Shown here piece after piece: positions 1 to 5,576 of a stretch of DNA of 5,576 bases. The notes below the pieces were generated by a model that did no database searches, had not been told where the DNA came from, and saw only the letters and a program-made list of their open reading frames with translations. Both the position numbers and the translations under genes were made by a program. The DNA comes from DASPKS01 sp035628035 (GTDB lineage Bacteria; Bacteroidota; Rhodothermia; Rhodothermales; Rubricoccaceae), in contig DASPKS010000200.1 in assembly GCA_035628035.1 (NCBI GenBank), forward strand, positions 1 to 5,576, read 5' to 3'. Numbering within the stretch: the first letter of the stretch is position 1; every line of letters begins with the position of its first letter.

Positions 1-1083
1 TGGCGGTGGGTGTTCTACGTGAACCTCCCCTTCGGCGCGCTCGCCCTCTGGTTCGTCGCGCAGCGGATGCCCCCCCTGATCCCCCCTACGAAAGGGCGGC
101 TCGACGCGCCCGGTGCCCTCCTCCTGATGGGCGGGCTCGTCCCGCTCATCCTCGCGCTCCAGCTCGACAAGCAGGCGCACCCGTGGACGAGCCCGACGAC
201 CGTCGGCCTCTTCGCCGGGGCCGCCATCCTCCTCGCCCTCTTCGCTGCGCGGGCGGTCCACAGCGCGCACCCGCTCCTCGACCTCGGGCTGTTCCGCAAC
301 CGCGTGTTCTCCGTCGCGAACGCCGCGCTGTTCTTCTACGGCGGCGCGTTCATCGGGCTCATCGTGTTCCTCCCGTTGTTCCTCGTGAACGTGGTGGGCG
401 TCTCGGCCACGGGCGCGGGCGCCGCCATGATCCCCCTCTCGATGGGCGTGGTCACGGGCTCGACGGTCTCGGGCCAGCTCGTCGCGCGGTGGGGCCGGTA
501 CAAGCCGTTCATGGTGGGCGGCGGGGCACTCCTCGCCGTTGGCGTGTACCTCCTCACGACGATGGACGCCGCTACGAGCGCGGGGCGCGCCACGCTCTAC
601 ATGGTCGTGTGCGGGCTCGGGATCGGCCCGGCCATGCCGCTCTACACCCTCGCCATCCAGAACGCCGTGGACGTGCGGAAGCTCGGGCAGGCCACGAGCG
701 CGAGCCAGTTCTTCCGCCAGATCGGGGGCACCGCCGGGGCGGCAGCGATGGGGGCGGTGCTGGCCCTCGGGCTGGCCGGGACGCTCGGCAGCGCGGCCGG
801 GAGCTTCGGCGCCGAAGGGGCGCTGCCGGTCAGCCCGGAGGTCGCTTCGCCCGCCCTCCGCGCGGCGTTTGCCGGCGCGCTGCATCCCGTCTTCGTGATG
901 GCGCTCGCGCTCGTCGTGACCGGGTGGGCCGTGACGCTGCTCCTGCCGGAGCTCCCGCTGAAACGGCACTTCGATCACTACCCCGGACGCGGCTCGACGG
1001 TCGGTGCCGAGCAGGGCCAGCCCGAAGGGGTCGAGGTGGACGATGGGACGGGCCGCTTCGTCCCGCCCCCCGTCGCGCACTGA
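1..1083 (+). CDS. DHA2-family MFS efflux transporter, 5'-truncated by window edge
   Basis: Inner-membrane major facilitator transporter of the 14-helix DHA2 (EmrB/QacA-like) drug:H+ antiporter group. The frame is open from base 1 and its first residues, WRWVFYVNLPFG, are the signature that in this family follows about the first 150-170 residues, so roughly the N-terminal third lies outside the window. The 360 visible residues hold hydrophobic helices at about 4-20, 36-54, 67-84, 103-134, 142-160, 168-187, 198-218, 240-262 and 294-316. Family-typical motifs are HPLLDLGLFRNRVF (90-103), GLGIGPAMPLYTLAIQNAV (205-223) and GQATSASQFFRQIGG (229-243), followed by the usual short charged LPELPLK end and a roughly 40-residue hydrophilic tail. 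The GTG at base 10 is only an internal Val codon. The substrate cannot be told from sequence. The family assignment is secure; a drug-export role is inferred. Confidence 0.93.
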   Translation, partial: WRWVFYVNLPFGALALWFVAQRMPPLIPPTKGRLDAPGALLLMGGLVPLILALQLDKQAHPWTSPTTVGLFAGAAILLALFAARAVHSAHPLLDLGLFRNRVFSVANAALFFYGGAFIGLIVFLPLFLVNVVGVSATGAGAAMIPLSMGVVTGSTVSGQLVARWGRYKPFMVGGGALLAVGVYLLTTMDAATSAGRATLYMVVCGLGIGPAMPLYTLAIQNAVDVRKLGQATSASQFFRQIGGTAGAAAMGAVLALGLAGTLGSAAGSFGAEGALPVSPEVASPALRAAFAGALHPVFVMALALVVTGWAVTLLLPELPLKRHFDHYPGRGSTVGAEQGQPEGVEVDDGTGRFVPPPVAH

Positions 1084-1168
1084 CGGGCGCTTCGGAAGGA
1101 AAGTGCGCCGGGCCCGCCGACGAGTGGGCCGCGATGCAGAGATTGGGGGGTCCCCGCCGCTCGCCCCC

Positions 1169-2599
1169 ATGCCTGCTGCCCCGTCCTTCGGAACGGCCGA
1201 GCGCCCCCTCCGCGTCGCCATCGTCGGCGCCGGGCCGGCCGGGTTCTACGCCGCCGAGCACCTCCTCCGGCACGACGACCCCGTCGTCGAGGTGGACCTC
1301 TACGACCGCCTCCCGACGCCGTTCGGGCTCGTCCGCAGCGGTGTCGCCCCGGACCACCCGAAGATCAAGTCGGTCACGCGGGTGTTCGAGAAGGTGGCCG
1401 ACCACCCGCGCTTCCGGTTCTTCGGGAACGTGTGCTTCGGGGAGCACCTCGGCCTCGAAGAGCTGGAAGCCCACTACCACCAGCTCCTCTTCACGACGGG
1501 CGCGCAGACCGACCGGAGCCTCGGCATCCCGGGCGAGGACCTCGCCGGGAGCCACTCCGCCACCGAGTTCGTGGCGTGGTACAACGGGCACCCCGAGTTC
1601 CGCGACCACACGTTCGACCTCTCCGCCGAGCGCGCCGTCGTCGTCGGCGTTGGCAACGTGGCCGTGGACGTGGCGCGCATCCTCTGCCGCACGCCCGAGG
1701 AACTGGAGCAGACCGACATCGCCGACTACGCGCTGGAGGCGCTCCGCGAGAGCCGCCTCCGCGAGGTGGTGATGCTCGGGCGGCGCGGGCCGGTGCAGGC
1801 CGCCTTCACGCTGCCCGAGGTGAAGGAGCTCGGCGAGATGGCCGACGCCGACGTGGCGGCGCGCCCCGAGGAGGTCGCGCTCGACCCGCTGAGCCAGGCC
1901 GCGCTGGCGGCCGCGCCCGACCGCTCGGTAACGAAGATGGTGGAGCTCCTCCAGGAGTACGCGCGGCGCGCGCCCTCGGGGAAGCGCCGCCGGATCGTCC
2001 TCCGCTTCCTCGTCTCCCCGACGGAGATTCTGGGGGACGGGGCGGGCCGCGTGCGGGCCGTGCGGATCATCCGCAACGCGCTGGTAGAGGACGGGAAGGG
2101 CGGGCTCCGCGCCCAGCCCACCGGCGAAGAGGAGGAGATCGAGGCCGGGCTCGTCTTCCGCTCCGTCGGCTACCGCGGCGTGGCGCTCGCGGGTGTGCCG
2201 TTCCACGAGAGCGGGGGCGTCGTTCCCAACGCGGCAGGCCGTGTGCTCGACGCCGCCGGGCAGCCCATCCCCGGGCTCTACGTCGCCGGCTGGATCAAGC
2301 GCGGCCCGATGGGCGTGATCGGGACGAACAAGCCCGACGCGCAGGAGACCGTCGCCGCGATGCTGGAGGACGCCGCGCGTGGGGCCACCCTCCAGCCGGC
2401 GCACCCGGAGGCGGAGGCCGCCGAGCGCCTCGTCCGCGCGCACCAGCCCGACGTGTTCGTGTACGATGACTGGCGGAAGCTCGACGCCCACGAGCTCGCG
2501 CAGGGCGCCGCGAAGGGGCGGCCCCGCCTCAAGCTCTGCCGCGTCGAGGACATGCTCGCCGCGCTCGAACGGCGCGCTTCCTCGGCCCCAGCTCCCTGA
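1169..2599 (+). CDS. fprA: Ferredoxin-NADP+ reductase, FprA/adrenodoxin reductase type
   Basis: Cytosolic FAD flavoprotein of 476 residues, expected to pass electrons between NADPH and ferredoxin-type iron-sulfur partners. The FAD dinucleotide-binding motif is VAIVGAGPAG (16-25). It is followed by the family hallmark YDRLPTPFGLVRSGVAPDHP (45-64). The NADP-binding Rossmann motif is VVVGVGNVAVDVAR (157-170), with GRRGPVQAAFTLPE (204-217) next. The C-terminal FAD/NADP closure motif GWIKRGPMGVIGTNK (374-388) is intact. A C-terminal extension with a YDDW (432-435) and GRPRLK (450-455) pattern is usual in bacterial FprA proteins. I place the start at ATG 1169, 15 codons before the FAD motif; the open frame extends upstream to 1004 but would overlap the transporter gene and reads as low-complexity sequence. 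No clear Shine-Dalgarno is visible; a G-run at 1145-1150 is too far away. The gene lies 85 bp after the transporter, so cotranscription is possible but unproven. The ferredoxin partner is not in the window. Confidence 0.95.
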   Translation: MPAAPSFGTAERPLRVAIVGAGPAGFYAAEHLLRHDDPVVEVDLYDRLPTPFGLVRSGVAPDHPKIKSVTRVFEKVADHPRFRFFGNVCFGEHLGLEELEAHYHQLLFTTGAQTDRSLGIPGEDLAGSHSATEFVAWYNGHPEFRDHTFDLSAERAVVVGVGNVAVDVARILCRTPEELEQTDIADYALEALRESRLREVVMLGRRGPVQAAFTLPEVKELGEMADADVAARPEEVALDPLSQAALAAAPDRSVTKMVELLQEYARRAPSGKRRRIVLRFLVSPTEILGDGAGRVRAVRIIRNALVEDGKGGLRAQPTGEEEEIEAGLVFRSVGYRGVALAGVPFHESGGVVPNAAGRVLDAAGQPIPGLYVAGWIKRGPMGVIGTNKPDAQETVAAMLEDAARGATLQPAHPEAEAAERLVRAHQPDVFVYDDWRKLDAHELAQGAAKGRPRLKLCRVEDMLAALERRASSAPAP

Positions 2600-2641
2600 T
2601 CGGGTCTCTGGGCCTGCTCCACGAAGGGGGGAGGGGCGGCG

Positions 2642-2649
2642 TAGCTTCG
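2642..2649 (+). promoter_or_regulatory. Possible Bacteroidota-type -7 element before the propeller gene
   Basis: TAGCTTCG resembles the Bacteroidota -7 consensus TAnnTTTG with one mismatch. It sits 29 bp before the propeller gene's ATG, inside the 79-bp gap after fprA, which would give a short leader. No convincing TTG-type -33 box lies at the right distance upstream (the region is a G-rich run), so this is weak evidence that the propeller gene has its own promoter. Confidence 0.25.
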
Positions 2650-2678
2650 CGGCGGGTTCCACCACCTCGCCTCCTCCC

Positions 2679-4229
2679 ATGTGCTCCGCCCTCCGGCTCC
2701 TCCCCGTCGCTCTTGGCCTCCTGGCGGGCCCGCTGGCCCCGGCCGCGCTCGCGCAGTGGGCCGAGGAGCAGAGGCTGCTCGCGGCCGACGGCGCCGCCGG
2801 CGACTTCGCCGGGTGGTCCGTGGACCTCCGGGGCGGGGTCGCCATCGTGGGGGCGTGGGGCGACGACGACGCCGGCGGCGGCTCGGGCTCGGCGACGGTG
2901 TATCGATACGAGGCGAGCGCCGGCGTGTGGCTCCAGGAGCAGAAACTCACCGCCAGCGACGCCGAAGGCGGCGACAACTTCGGGTGGGCGGTGGCCATCG
3001 ACGGCGACCTGGCCCTCGTCGGTGCCGGGTTCGACGACGACCGCGCACCCGGCGCAGGGGCCGCCTACGTCTTCCGCTACGACGCCGGCTCCGGGCAGTG
3101 GCTGGAAGAGCAGAAGCTGCTCGCGAGCGACGGCACGGCGATGGACCGGTTCGGCCACGCGGTAGACCTCGACGGCTCGGTGGCCGTGGTGGGGGCGGCG
3201 CAGGACGACGACGTGGCCGAGTACGCCGGCTCCGCCTACGTCTTCCGCTACGACGCTGGCTCGGGGCAGTGGGTGCAGGAGCAGAAGCTGACCGCGAGCG
3301 ACGGCGCGTACGCCGACAACCTCGGCGCGGCCGTCTCGGTCTCCGGCGACGTGATCCTGCTCGGGGCCGAGAGCGACGACCAGGGCCTCGACGCCGGCTC
3401 CGCGTACGTCTTCCAGTTCGATTCCGGCTCCGGGCAGTGGGTAGAAACGCAGAAGCTGCTGGCGAGCGACGGCCAGCAGCTGGACTACTTCGGCGGCGCG
3501 GTAGCGCTGGACGGCGACGCGGCCCTCATCGGGGCCGAGCGCGACACGGAGGGCGGCGTGCCCATGGGCTCGGCAACCGTGTTCCGCTACGACGGCGACA
3601 CGGCGCAGTGGGTGGAGGAGCAGGAGCTCCTCCCGAGCGACGGCGCAGCGTTCGACAACTTCGGGTTCTCCGTGGCGCTCGACGGCGACGTGGGCCTCGT
3701 GGGCGCGTTCGTCGCCGACGCGCGGGGGACCGACTCCGGCGCGGCGTATGTCTTCCGCCGGGACGGGAGCAGCGGGCTCTGGTCCGAGGAGCAGAAGCTC
3801 ACCGCCAGCGACGGCGCCGCGTCGGACGAGTTCGGCGTCTCGGTAGCGCTGGACGGCGACGCGGCGCTCGTGGGGGCCAGCCAGGCCGACGCGCGGGGGA
3901 CCGACTCCGGCGCGGCGTACGTCTTCCGCCACGGGGGGCCCCAGCCGATCGAGCCCACAGAGCCGGCAGGGACCGCGCGCTTGTGGAGCTATCCCAACCC
4001 GTTCCGCGCGTCGGCCGTCATCGCGTACACCGTGCCCGAGGCGGGTGCCGTCCGGGTGGCCGTCTACGACGTGCTGGGCCGCGAGGTGGCCGTGCTCGTG
4101 GACGGCGTGCAAGCGGCAGGGCGGCATGAGGTGACGTGGGACGCCGGCGCCGCGCCGAGCGGGGTGTACGTGTACCGGATCGAACTGGCGGGCACCGTAG
4201 AGACCCGCGCCCTGGTGCGGGTCGAGTAG
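2679..4229 (+). CDS. Secreted seven-repeat FG-GAP beta-propeller protein with T9SS sorting domain
   Basis: Exported protein of 516 residues, probably displayed on or released from the cell surface; its ligand is unknown. Residues 1-25 form a signal peptide (Arg6, hydrophobic core, ALA before Gln26, fitting signal peptidase I). Seven FG-GAP-type repeats follow directly at 27-83, 84-140, 141-197, 198-253, 254-310, 311-367 and 368-420. The pattern is W-x-E-E-Q-K-L-x-A-S-D-G, then D-x-F-G-x-x-V-x-L-D-G-D-x-A-L-V-G-A, then G-x-A-Y-V-F-R-Y-D. After a Pro/Glu linker, residues 435-516 match a type-A T9SS C-terminal sorting domain: YPNPF (438-442), YDVLGREV (463-470), then W-D-A-G-x-A-P-S-G-V-Y-V-Y (487-499). 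The ATG at 2679 is chosen because it begins the signal peptide; the frame is open further upstream but overlaps fprA. Seven blades is a standard closed propeller. Cys2 is not in a lipobox. The family assignment is firm; adhesion or binding is inferred. Confidence 0.9.
   Translation: MCSALRLLPVALGLLAGPLAPAALAQWAEEQRLLAADGAAGDFAGWSVDLRGGVAIVGAWGDDDAGGGSGSATVYRYEASAGVWLQEQKLTASDAEGGDNFGWAVAIDGDLALVGAGFDDDRAPGAGAAYVFRYDAGSGQWLEEQKLLASDGTAMDRFGHAVDLDGSVAVVGAAQDDDVAEYAGSAYVFRYDAGSGQWVQEQKLTASDGAYADNLGAAVSVSGDVILLGAESDDQGLDAGSAYVFQFDSGSGQWVETQKLLASDGQQLDYFGGAVALDGDAALIGAERDTEGGVPMGSATVFRYDGDTAQWVEEQELLPSDGAAFDNFGFSVALDGDVGLVGAFVADARGTDSGAAYVFRRDGSSGLWSEEQKLTASDGAASDEFGVSVALDGDAALVGASQADARGTDSGAAYVFRHGGPQPIEPTEPAGTARLWSYPNPFRASAVIAYTVPEAGAVRVAVYDVLGREVAVLVDGVQAAGRHEVTWDAGAAPSGVYVYRIELAGTVETRALVRVE
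2757..3938 (+). repeat. Seven in-frame tandem repeats of about 171 bp encoding propeller blades
   Basis: Repeat units start at the Trp codons at 2757, 2928, 3099, 3270, 3438, 3609 and 3780. Six units are 171 bp or, for the fourth, 168 bp (one codon shorter); the last is 159 bp because it lacks the YDxGSGQ tail before the linker. Protein similarity is clear in all seven. The first unit is the most divergent, with FAGW in place of the FG motif and RG in place of the LDGD turn. Confidence 0.92.
3714..3930 (+). repeat. Near-identical DNA patch shared by propeller repeats 6 and 7
   Basis: Bases 3714-3759 and 3885-3930, exactly 171 bp apart, differ only at 3749/3920 (T versus C, a synonymous Tyr codon change). 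This includes 35 consecutive identical bases. It encodes ADARGTDSGAAYVFR in both blades. A second shared run starts at 3501 and 3843 (repeats 5 and 7), exactly two units apart. Other repeat pairs are much less alike at DNA level, which suggests recent duplication or gene conversion at the 3' end of the array. Confidence 0.85.
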
Positions 4230-4261
4230 GGTCCCGCCCGCGATGGGCCGCTCCCGGCCGG

Positions 4262-5068
4262 TTAGCCTTCGCCTTCGAGCGCCCTCCGCGCGCGCGCCAT
4301 CTCCGCGCGCTCGTCGTCGCTAGGGGCGGGGTAATCCGTGTGGAGCGACCATAGGGTCGTGGCTACCGCCGCCGCCACGGCCGCCCGCGCGGGCCCCTCG
4401 CGGTCGGCCGGGACGACGTGCCACGGGGCGTGCGTCGTGTTCGTGTGCGAGAGGGCGTCGTCGTACGCCGCGAGGTAGTCCTCCCAGAACGACCGCTCCT
4501 CGACGTCGGCCATGCTGAACTGCCACCGCTCCTCGGGCCGCTCGATCCGCGTGAGGAGGCGCCGCCGCTGCTCCTCCTTCGACACGTGGAGGAAGAACTT
4601 GAGCACGCGGATCCCATTCTCGACGAGGTACCGCTCGACGTCGCAGATCTGGCGGAGCCGCCGGGCCCACACGTCCGCCTTCGCCTCGTCGGGGAGGTTC
4701 GCCTCGTCGAGCCGCTCGGGGTGCACCCGCTCGACCAACACCGCCTCGTAGTAGGAGCGGTTGAAGATGCCGAGCTGGCCCCGCGCCGGCATCGCGAGGA
4801 ACGCGGTCCAGAGGTAGTCGTGCCGGAGCTCCTTCTCGGTGGGCCGCTGGAACTGCTTGAACTCAGCCCCGCGGGGGTCTACGCTCCCGAGCACGTCGCG
4901 GATGGCCTCGTCCTTCCCGGAAGCGTCCATCCCCTGGAAGAGGACGAGGAGGCCATGGGTCTCGTGGGCCATGAGGAAGGATTGCCCCTGCCGGATGCGC
5001 GCGGCGTCGCGCTGGAGGGCGGCCCGTGCAGCCTCGTCACTGTCGGCCGCGCCCAGGGCCGTAGGCAC
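4262..5068 (-). CDS. ppk2: Polyphosphate kinase 2 (PPK2) family nucleotide phosphotransferase
   Basis: Cytosolic P-loop kinase that moves phosphate between polyphosphate and nucleotides (ADP/ATP, or AMP/ADP in some subclasses). Counting from the GTG at 5068 (268 residues), Walker A is QGMDASGKD (45-53), followed by VDPRGAEFKQFQRPTEKEL (63-81). The DYLW (84-87) and GIFNRSYYEAVLVERVHPE (100-118) motifs match closely the PPK2 subgroup that includes the Meiothermus class III enzyme. KFFLHVSKEEQRRRL (157-171) and the lid-like RIERPEERWQFS (174-185) follow, then SHTNTTHAPWHVVPADR (207-223). All core motifs are intact. The start is uncertain: the same frame upstream reads PLTYPPGEPIRLAS, resembling the family's N-terminal segment, yet it has no ATG, GTG or TTG before its in-frame stop at 5225-5227. 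The gene converges on the propeller gene with only 32 bp between stops. The nucleotide substrate class cannot be settled by reading alone. Confidence 0.93.
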   Translation of the reverse strand: MPTALGAADSDEAARAALQRDAARIRQGQSFLMAHETHGLLVLFQGMDASGKDEAIRDVLGSVDPRGAEFKQFQRPTEKELRHDYLWTAFLAMPARGQLGIFNRSYYEAVLVERVHPERLDEANLPDEAKADVWARRLRQICDVERYLVENGIRVLKFFLHVSKEEQRRRLLTRIERPEERWQFSMADVEERSFWEDYLAAYDDALSHTNTTHAPWHVVPADREGPARAAVAAAVATTLWSLHTDYPAPSDDERAEMARARRALEGEG

Positions 5069-5142
5069 GCTGGCGAGCCGGATGGGCTCCCCGGGGGGGT
5101 AGGTGAGCGGGGCGAACTCGGCCGAGGAGGGGCCTCCGGCAT
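5069..5142 (-). other. Probable ppk2 N-terminal coding segment, out of frame with its only nearby ATG
   Basis: Read in the ppk2 frame, this stretch gives SSAEFAPLTYPPGEPIRLAS, which looks like the start of PPK2 proteins (an aromatic residue, then P-G-x-x-I-x-L about 25 residues before the helical lead-in to Walker A). The nearest ATG on this strand, at 5142, is one base out of register. Adding one C to the short C-run at 5128-5131 would join them as MPEAPSSAEFAP, giving a 293-residue protein. This may be a sequencing or assembly error, a real frameshift, or a start at a rarer codon. The homology reading is from memory of the family, not an alignment. Confidence 0.5.
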
Positions 5143-5151
5143 GAAATGCGA

Positions 5152-5179
5152 GCTCCCGGCCCGCAAGCGAGCCGGGAGC
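5152..5179 (-). promoter_or_regulatory. Perfect 9-bp GC-rich hairpin before the putative ppk2 start
   Basis: GCTCCCGGC (5152-5160) and GCCGGGAGC (5171-5179) are exact inverted repeats around a 10-nt loop. In a ppk2 transcript the 3' arm contains GGGAG, about 10 nt before the ATG at 5142, so the stem could mask a Shine-Dalgarno-like site. No T-run follows on the + strand; on the - strand only a short ATTTC follows, so an intrinsic terminator is a weaker reading. Confidence 0.4.
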
Positions 5180-5227
5180 AGGGTGGGCTCTACTGGATTC
5201 GGCGCATTCGGTTCCAACCGGCGCCTA

Positions 5228-5258
5228 TTGCGCCGCACGGTGCCAAAACGTACGTTTC
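5228..5258 (+). promoter_or_regulatory. Candidate integrase promoter overlapping a 12-bp palindrome
   Basis: TTG (5228-5230), a 20-nt spacer and TACGTTTC (5251-5258) fit the Bacteroidota pattern of a -33 TTG and a -7 TAnnTTTG with one mismatch. This would give a leader of about 70 nt before the integrase ATG. The -7-like element overlaps the perfect palindrome AAACGTACGTTT (5246-5257), a plausible dimeric-repressor operator. Both are pattern matches only. Confidence 0.3.
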
Positions 5259-5313
5259 GAGCCCTATCGTATGGTTTCGCTCGGCAGTCTGAAAGCCGCG
5301 TCAAGCCGCCGAG

Positions 5314-5335
5314 TGTTGGACCTATGTTGGACCTA
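5314..5335 (+). repeat. Perfect 11-bp tandem direct repeat beside the integrase start
   Basis: TGTTGGACCTA occurs twice with no gap (5314-5324 and 5325-5335), ending 2 bp before the integrase ATG. Its size and position suit arm-type recombinase sites, an att-proximal repeat or an autoregulatory operator; which one cannot be decided here. The GGA of the second copy also lies 6 nt before the ATG and could act as a weak ribosome binding site. Confidence 0.85.
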
Positions 5336-5337
5336 AC

Positions 5338-5576
5338 ATGAGCAGGCCCTCCGTCAAACTGATCCTCCGACCGAGCAAGAGCCGCGCTGACGGAACAGCT
5401 CCCGTGTACCTTCGCGCGATCCATGCAAGGCAGGCGAAGGAGGCCGCTACCGGGGTCTGGGTCGAGCCCCGGGCGTGGAACCCAGCGAAGGGCCGCGTTC
5501 GCTCGTCTCACCGGATGGCTGCCCCATTCAACGCGCGGCTGGAGGACCTGCTCGTGAAGGCACGCACGGCGGCACT
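5338..5576 (+). CDS. Tyrosine recombinase/integrase, N-terminal arm-binding domain, 3'-truncated by window edge
   Basis: The first 79 residues of a site-specific recombinase, probably the integrase of a prophage, conjugative element or genomic island. Residues 6-42 (VKLILRPSKSRADG, then TAPVYLRA, then KEAATGVWV) and PRAWNPAKGRVR (45-56) match the arm DNA-binding domain found at the N-terminus of Bacteroidota phage-type integrases, followed by a helix (FNARLEDLLVKA, 64-75) leading to the SAM-like core-binding domain. The catalytic Arg-His-Arg-Tyr domain, expected some 300 residues further on, is outside the window, so activity cannot be judged. The ATG at 5338 is the natural start because the domain begins five residues later. 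It points away from ppk2, so any element carrying it probably extends to the right. Confidence 0.82.
   Translation, partial: MSRPSVKLILRPSKSRADGTAPVYLRAIHARQAKEAATGVWVEPRAWNPAKGRVRSSHRMAAPFNARLEDLLVKARTAA

Larger units (their letters stand above)
5180..5337. other. Lower-GC intergenic region between ppk2 and the integrase
   Basis: No gene is visible on either strand. Hand counting gives 93 G/C in the 157 bases from 5181, about 59 %, against about 68 % in the visible integrase and higher values across most of the other genes. It contains a 12-bp palindrome, a promoter-like element, a loose inverted repeat CTCGGC/GCCGAG (5280-5285 and 5308-5313) and the 11-bp tandem repeat described separately. 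No tRNA or tmRNA end that could serve as an attachment site is visible. It separates two divergently oriented genes and is where both promoters, and possibly an element boundary, should lie. Confidence 0.6.

Noticed and set aside
1084..1168. Promoter or ribosome binding site between the transporter gene and fprA
   Set aside because: Only G/C runs are visible; no TAnnTTTG-like box or properly spaced purine-rich site could be supported.
6..1772. Plus-strand open frame of 588 codons overlapping the transporter and fprA
   Set aside because: It runs out of frame through two clear genes and is compositionally an Arg/Pro/Ala-rich shadow with no domain.
830..2998. Very long minus-strand open frame antisense to the transporter, fprA and propeller genes
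   Set aside because: It spans three well-supported genes, has no recognisable domain, and is rich in Arg, Ala, Pro and Gly, as expected when a GC-rich gene is read in the wrong frame.
2757..3938. Repeat array considered as CRISPR or as a microsatellite
   Set aside because: The repeats are codon-phased, degenerate and about 171 bp long, encoding protein blades with no spacers.
2529..4127. Minus-strand open frame of 532 codons under the propeller gene
   Set aside because: Its apparent repeats simply mirror the 171-bp repeats of the propeller gene on the other strand; no family features are seen.
4246..4259. Possible bidirectional terminator in the 32-bp gap between the propeller gene and ppk2
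   Set aside because: GGCCG/CGGCC forms only a 5-bp stem with a 4-nt loop and no T-run follows on either strand; such short GC stems are expected by chance in this composition.
4418..5341. Plus-strand open frame opposite ppk2 and reaching the integrase start
   Set aside because: It is the complement of PPK2 codons; the PPK2 motifs on the minus strand are unambiguous.
4879..5511. Minus-strand open frame crossing the ppk2 start, the intergenic region and the integrase
   Set aside because: It overlaps the integrase arm domain and the PPK2 core out of frame. Only its ATG at 5142 is of interest, as a candidate displaced ppk2 start.

Overview
This GC-rich window, with coding stretches dense in GNC/NNG-C codons, looks like chromosomal DNA from a Bacteroidota/Rhodothermota-type bacterium, most likely the Rhodothermia. 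The lineage pointers are a secreted protein ending in a type IX secretion (T9SS) C-terminal sorting domain, a tyrosine recombinase with the arm-binding N-terminus common in Bacteroidota elements, and weak Shine-Dalgarno signals. The lineage call is inference from family content, not from a marker gene.

Layout. (1) Bases 1-1083, + strand: the C-terminal two thirds of a DHA2-type major facilitator drug/proton antiporter, cut by the left edge. (2) 1169-2599, +: a complete FprA/adrenodoxin-reductase-type ferredoxin-NADP+ reductase. (3) 2679-4229, +: a secreted protein of seven consecutive ~57-residue FG-GAP-type repeats, read as a seven-bladed beta-propeller, followed by a T9SS sorting domain. 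(4) 4262-5068, - strand and convergent with the propeller gene: a polyphosphate kinase 2 (PPK2). Its reading frame carries conserved-looking sequence upstream of the first usable start codon, so its true 5' end is in doubt. (5) 5180-5337: a less GC-rich intergenic stretch (about 59 % by hand count) with a 12-bp palindrome, a promoter-like element and a perfect 11-bp tandem repeat. (6) 5338-5576, +: the N-terminal arm-binding domain of a tyrosine recombinase, cut by the right edge.

The three + strand genes are spaced 85 and 79 bp apart and have unrelated functions (efflux, redox, surface protein), so they are neighbours rather than an evident pathway. The right-hand end probably marks the edge of an integrated element extending beyond the window. 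No RNA gene, CRISPR array, insertion sequence or recognisable new multi-gene system is visible. The points most worth checking are the disturbed start of ppk2 and the repeat-rich DNA between it and the integrase.
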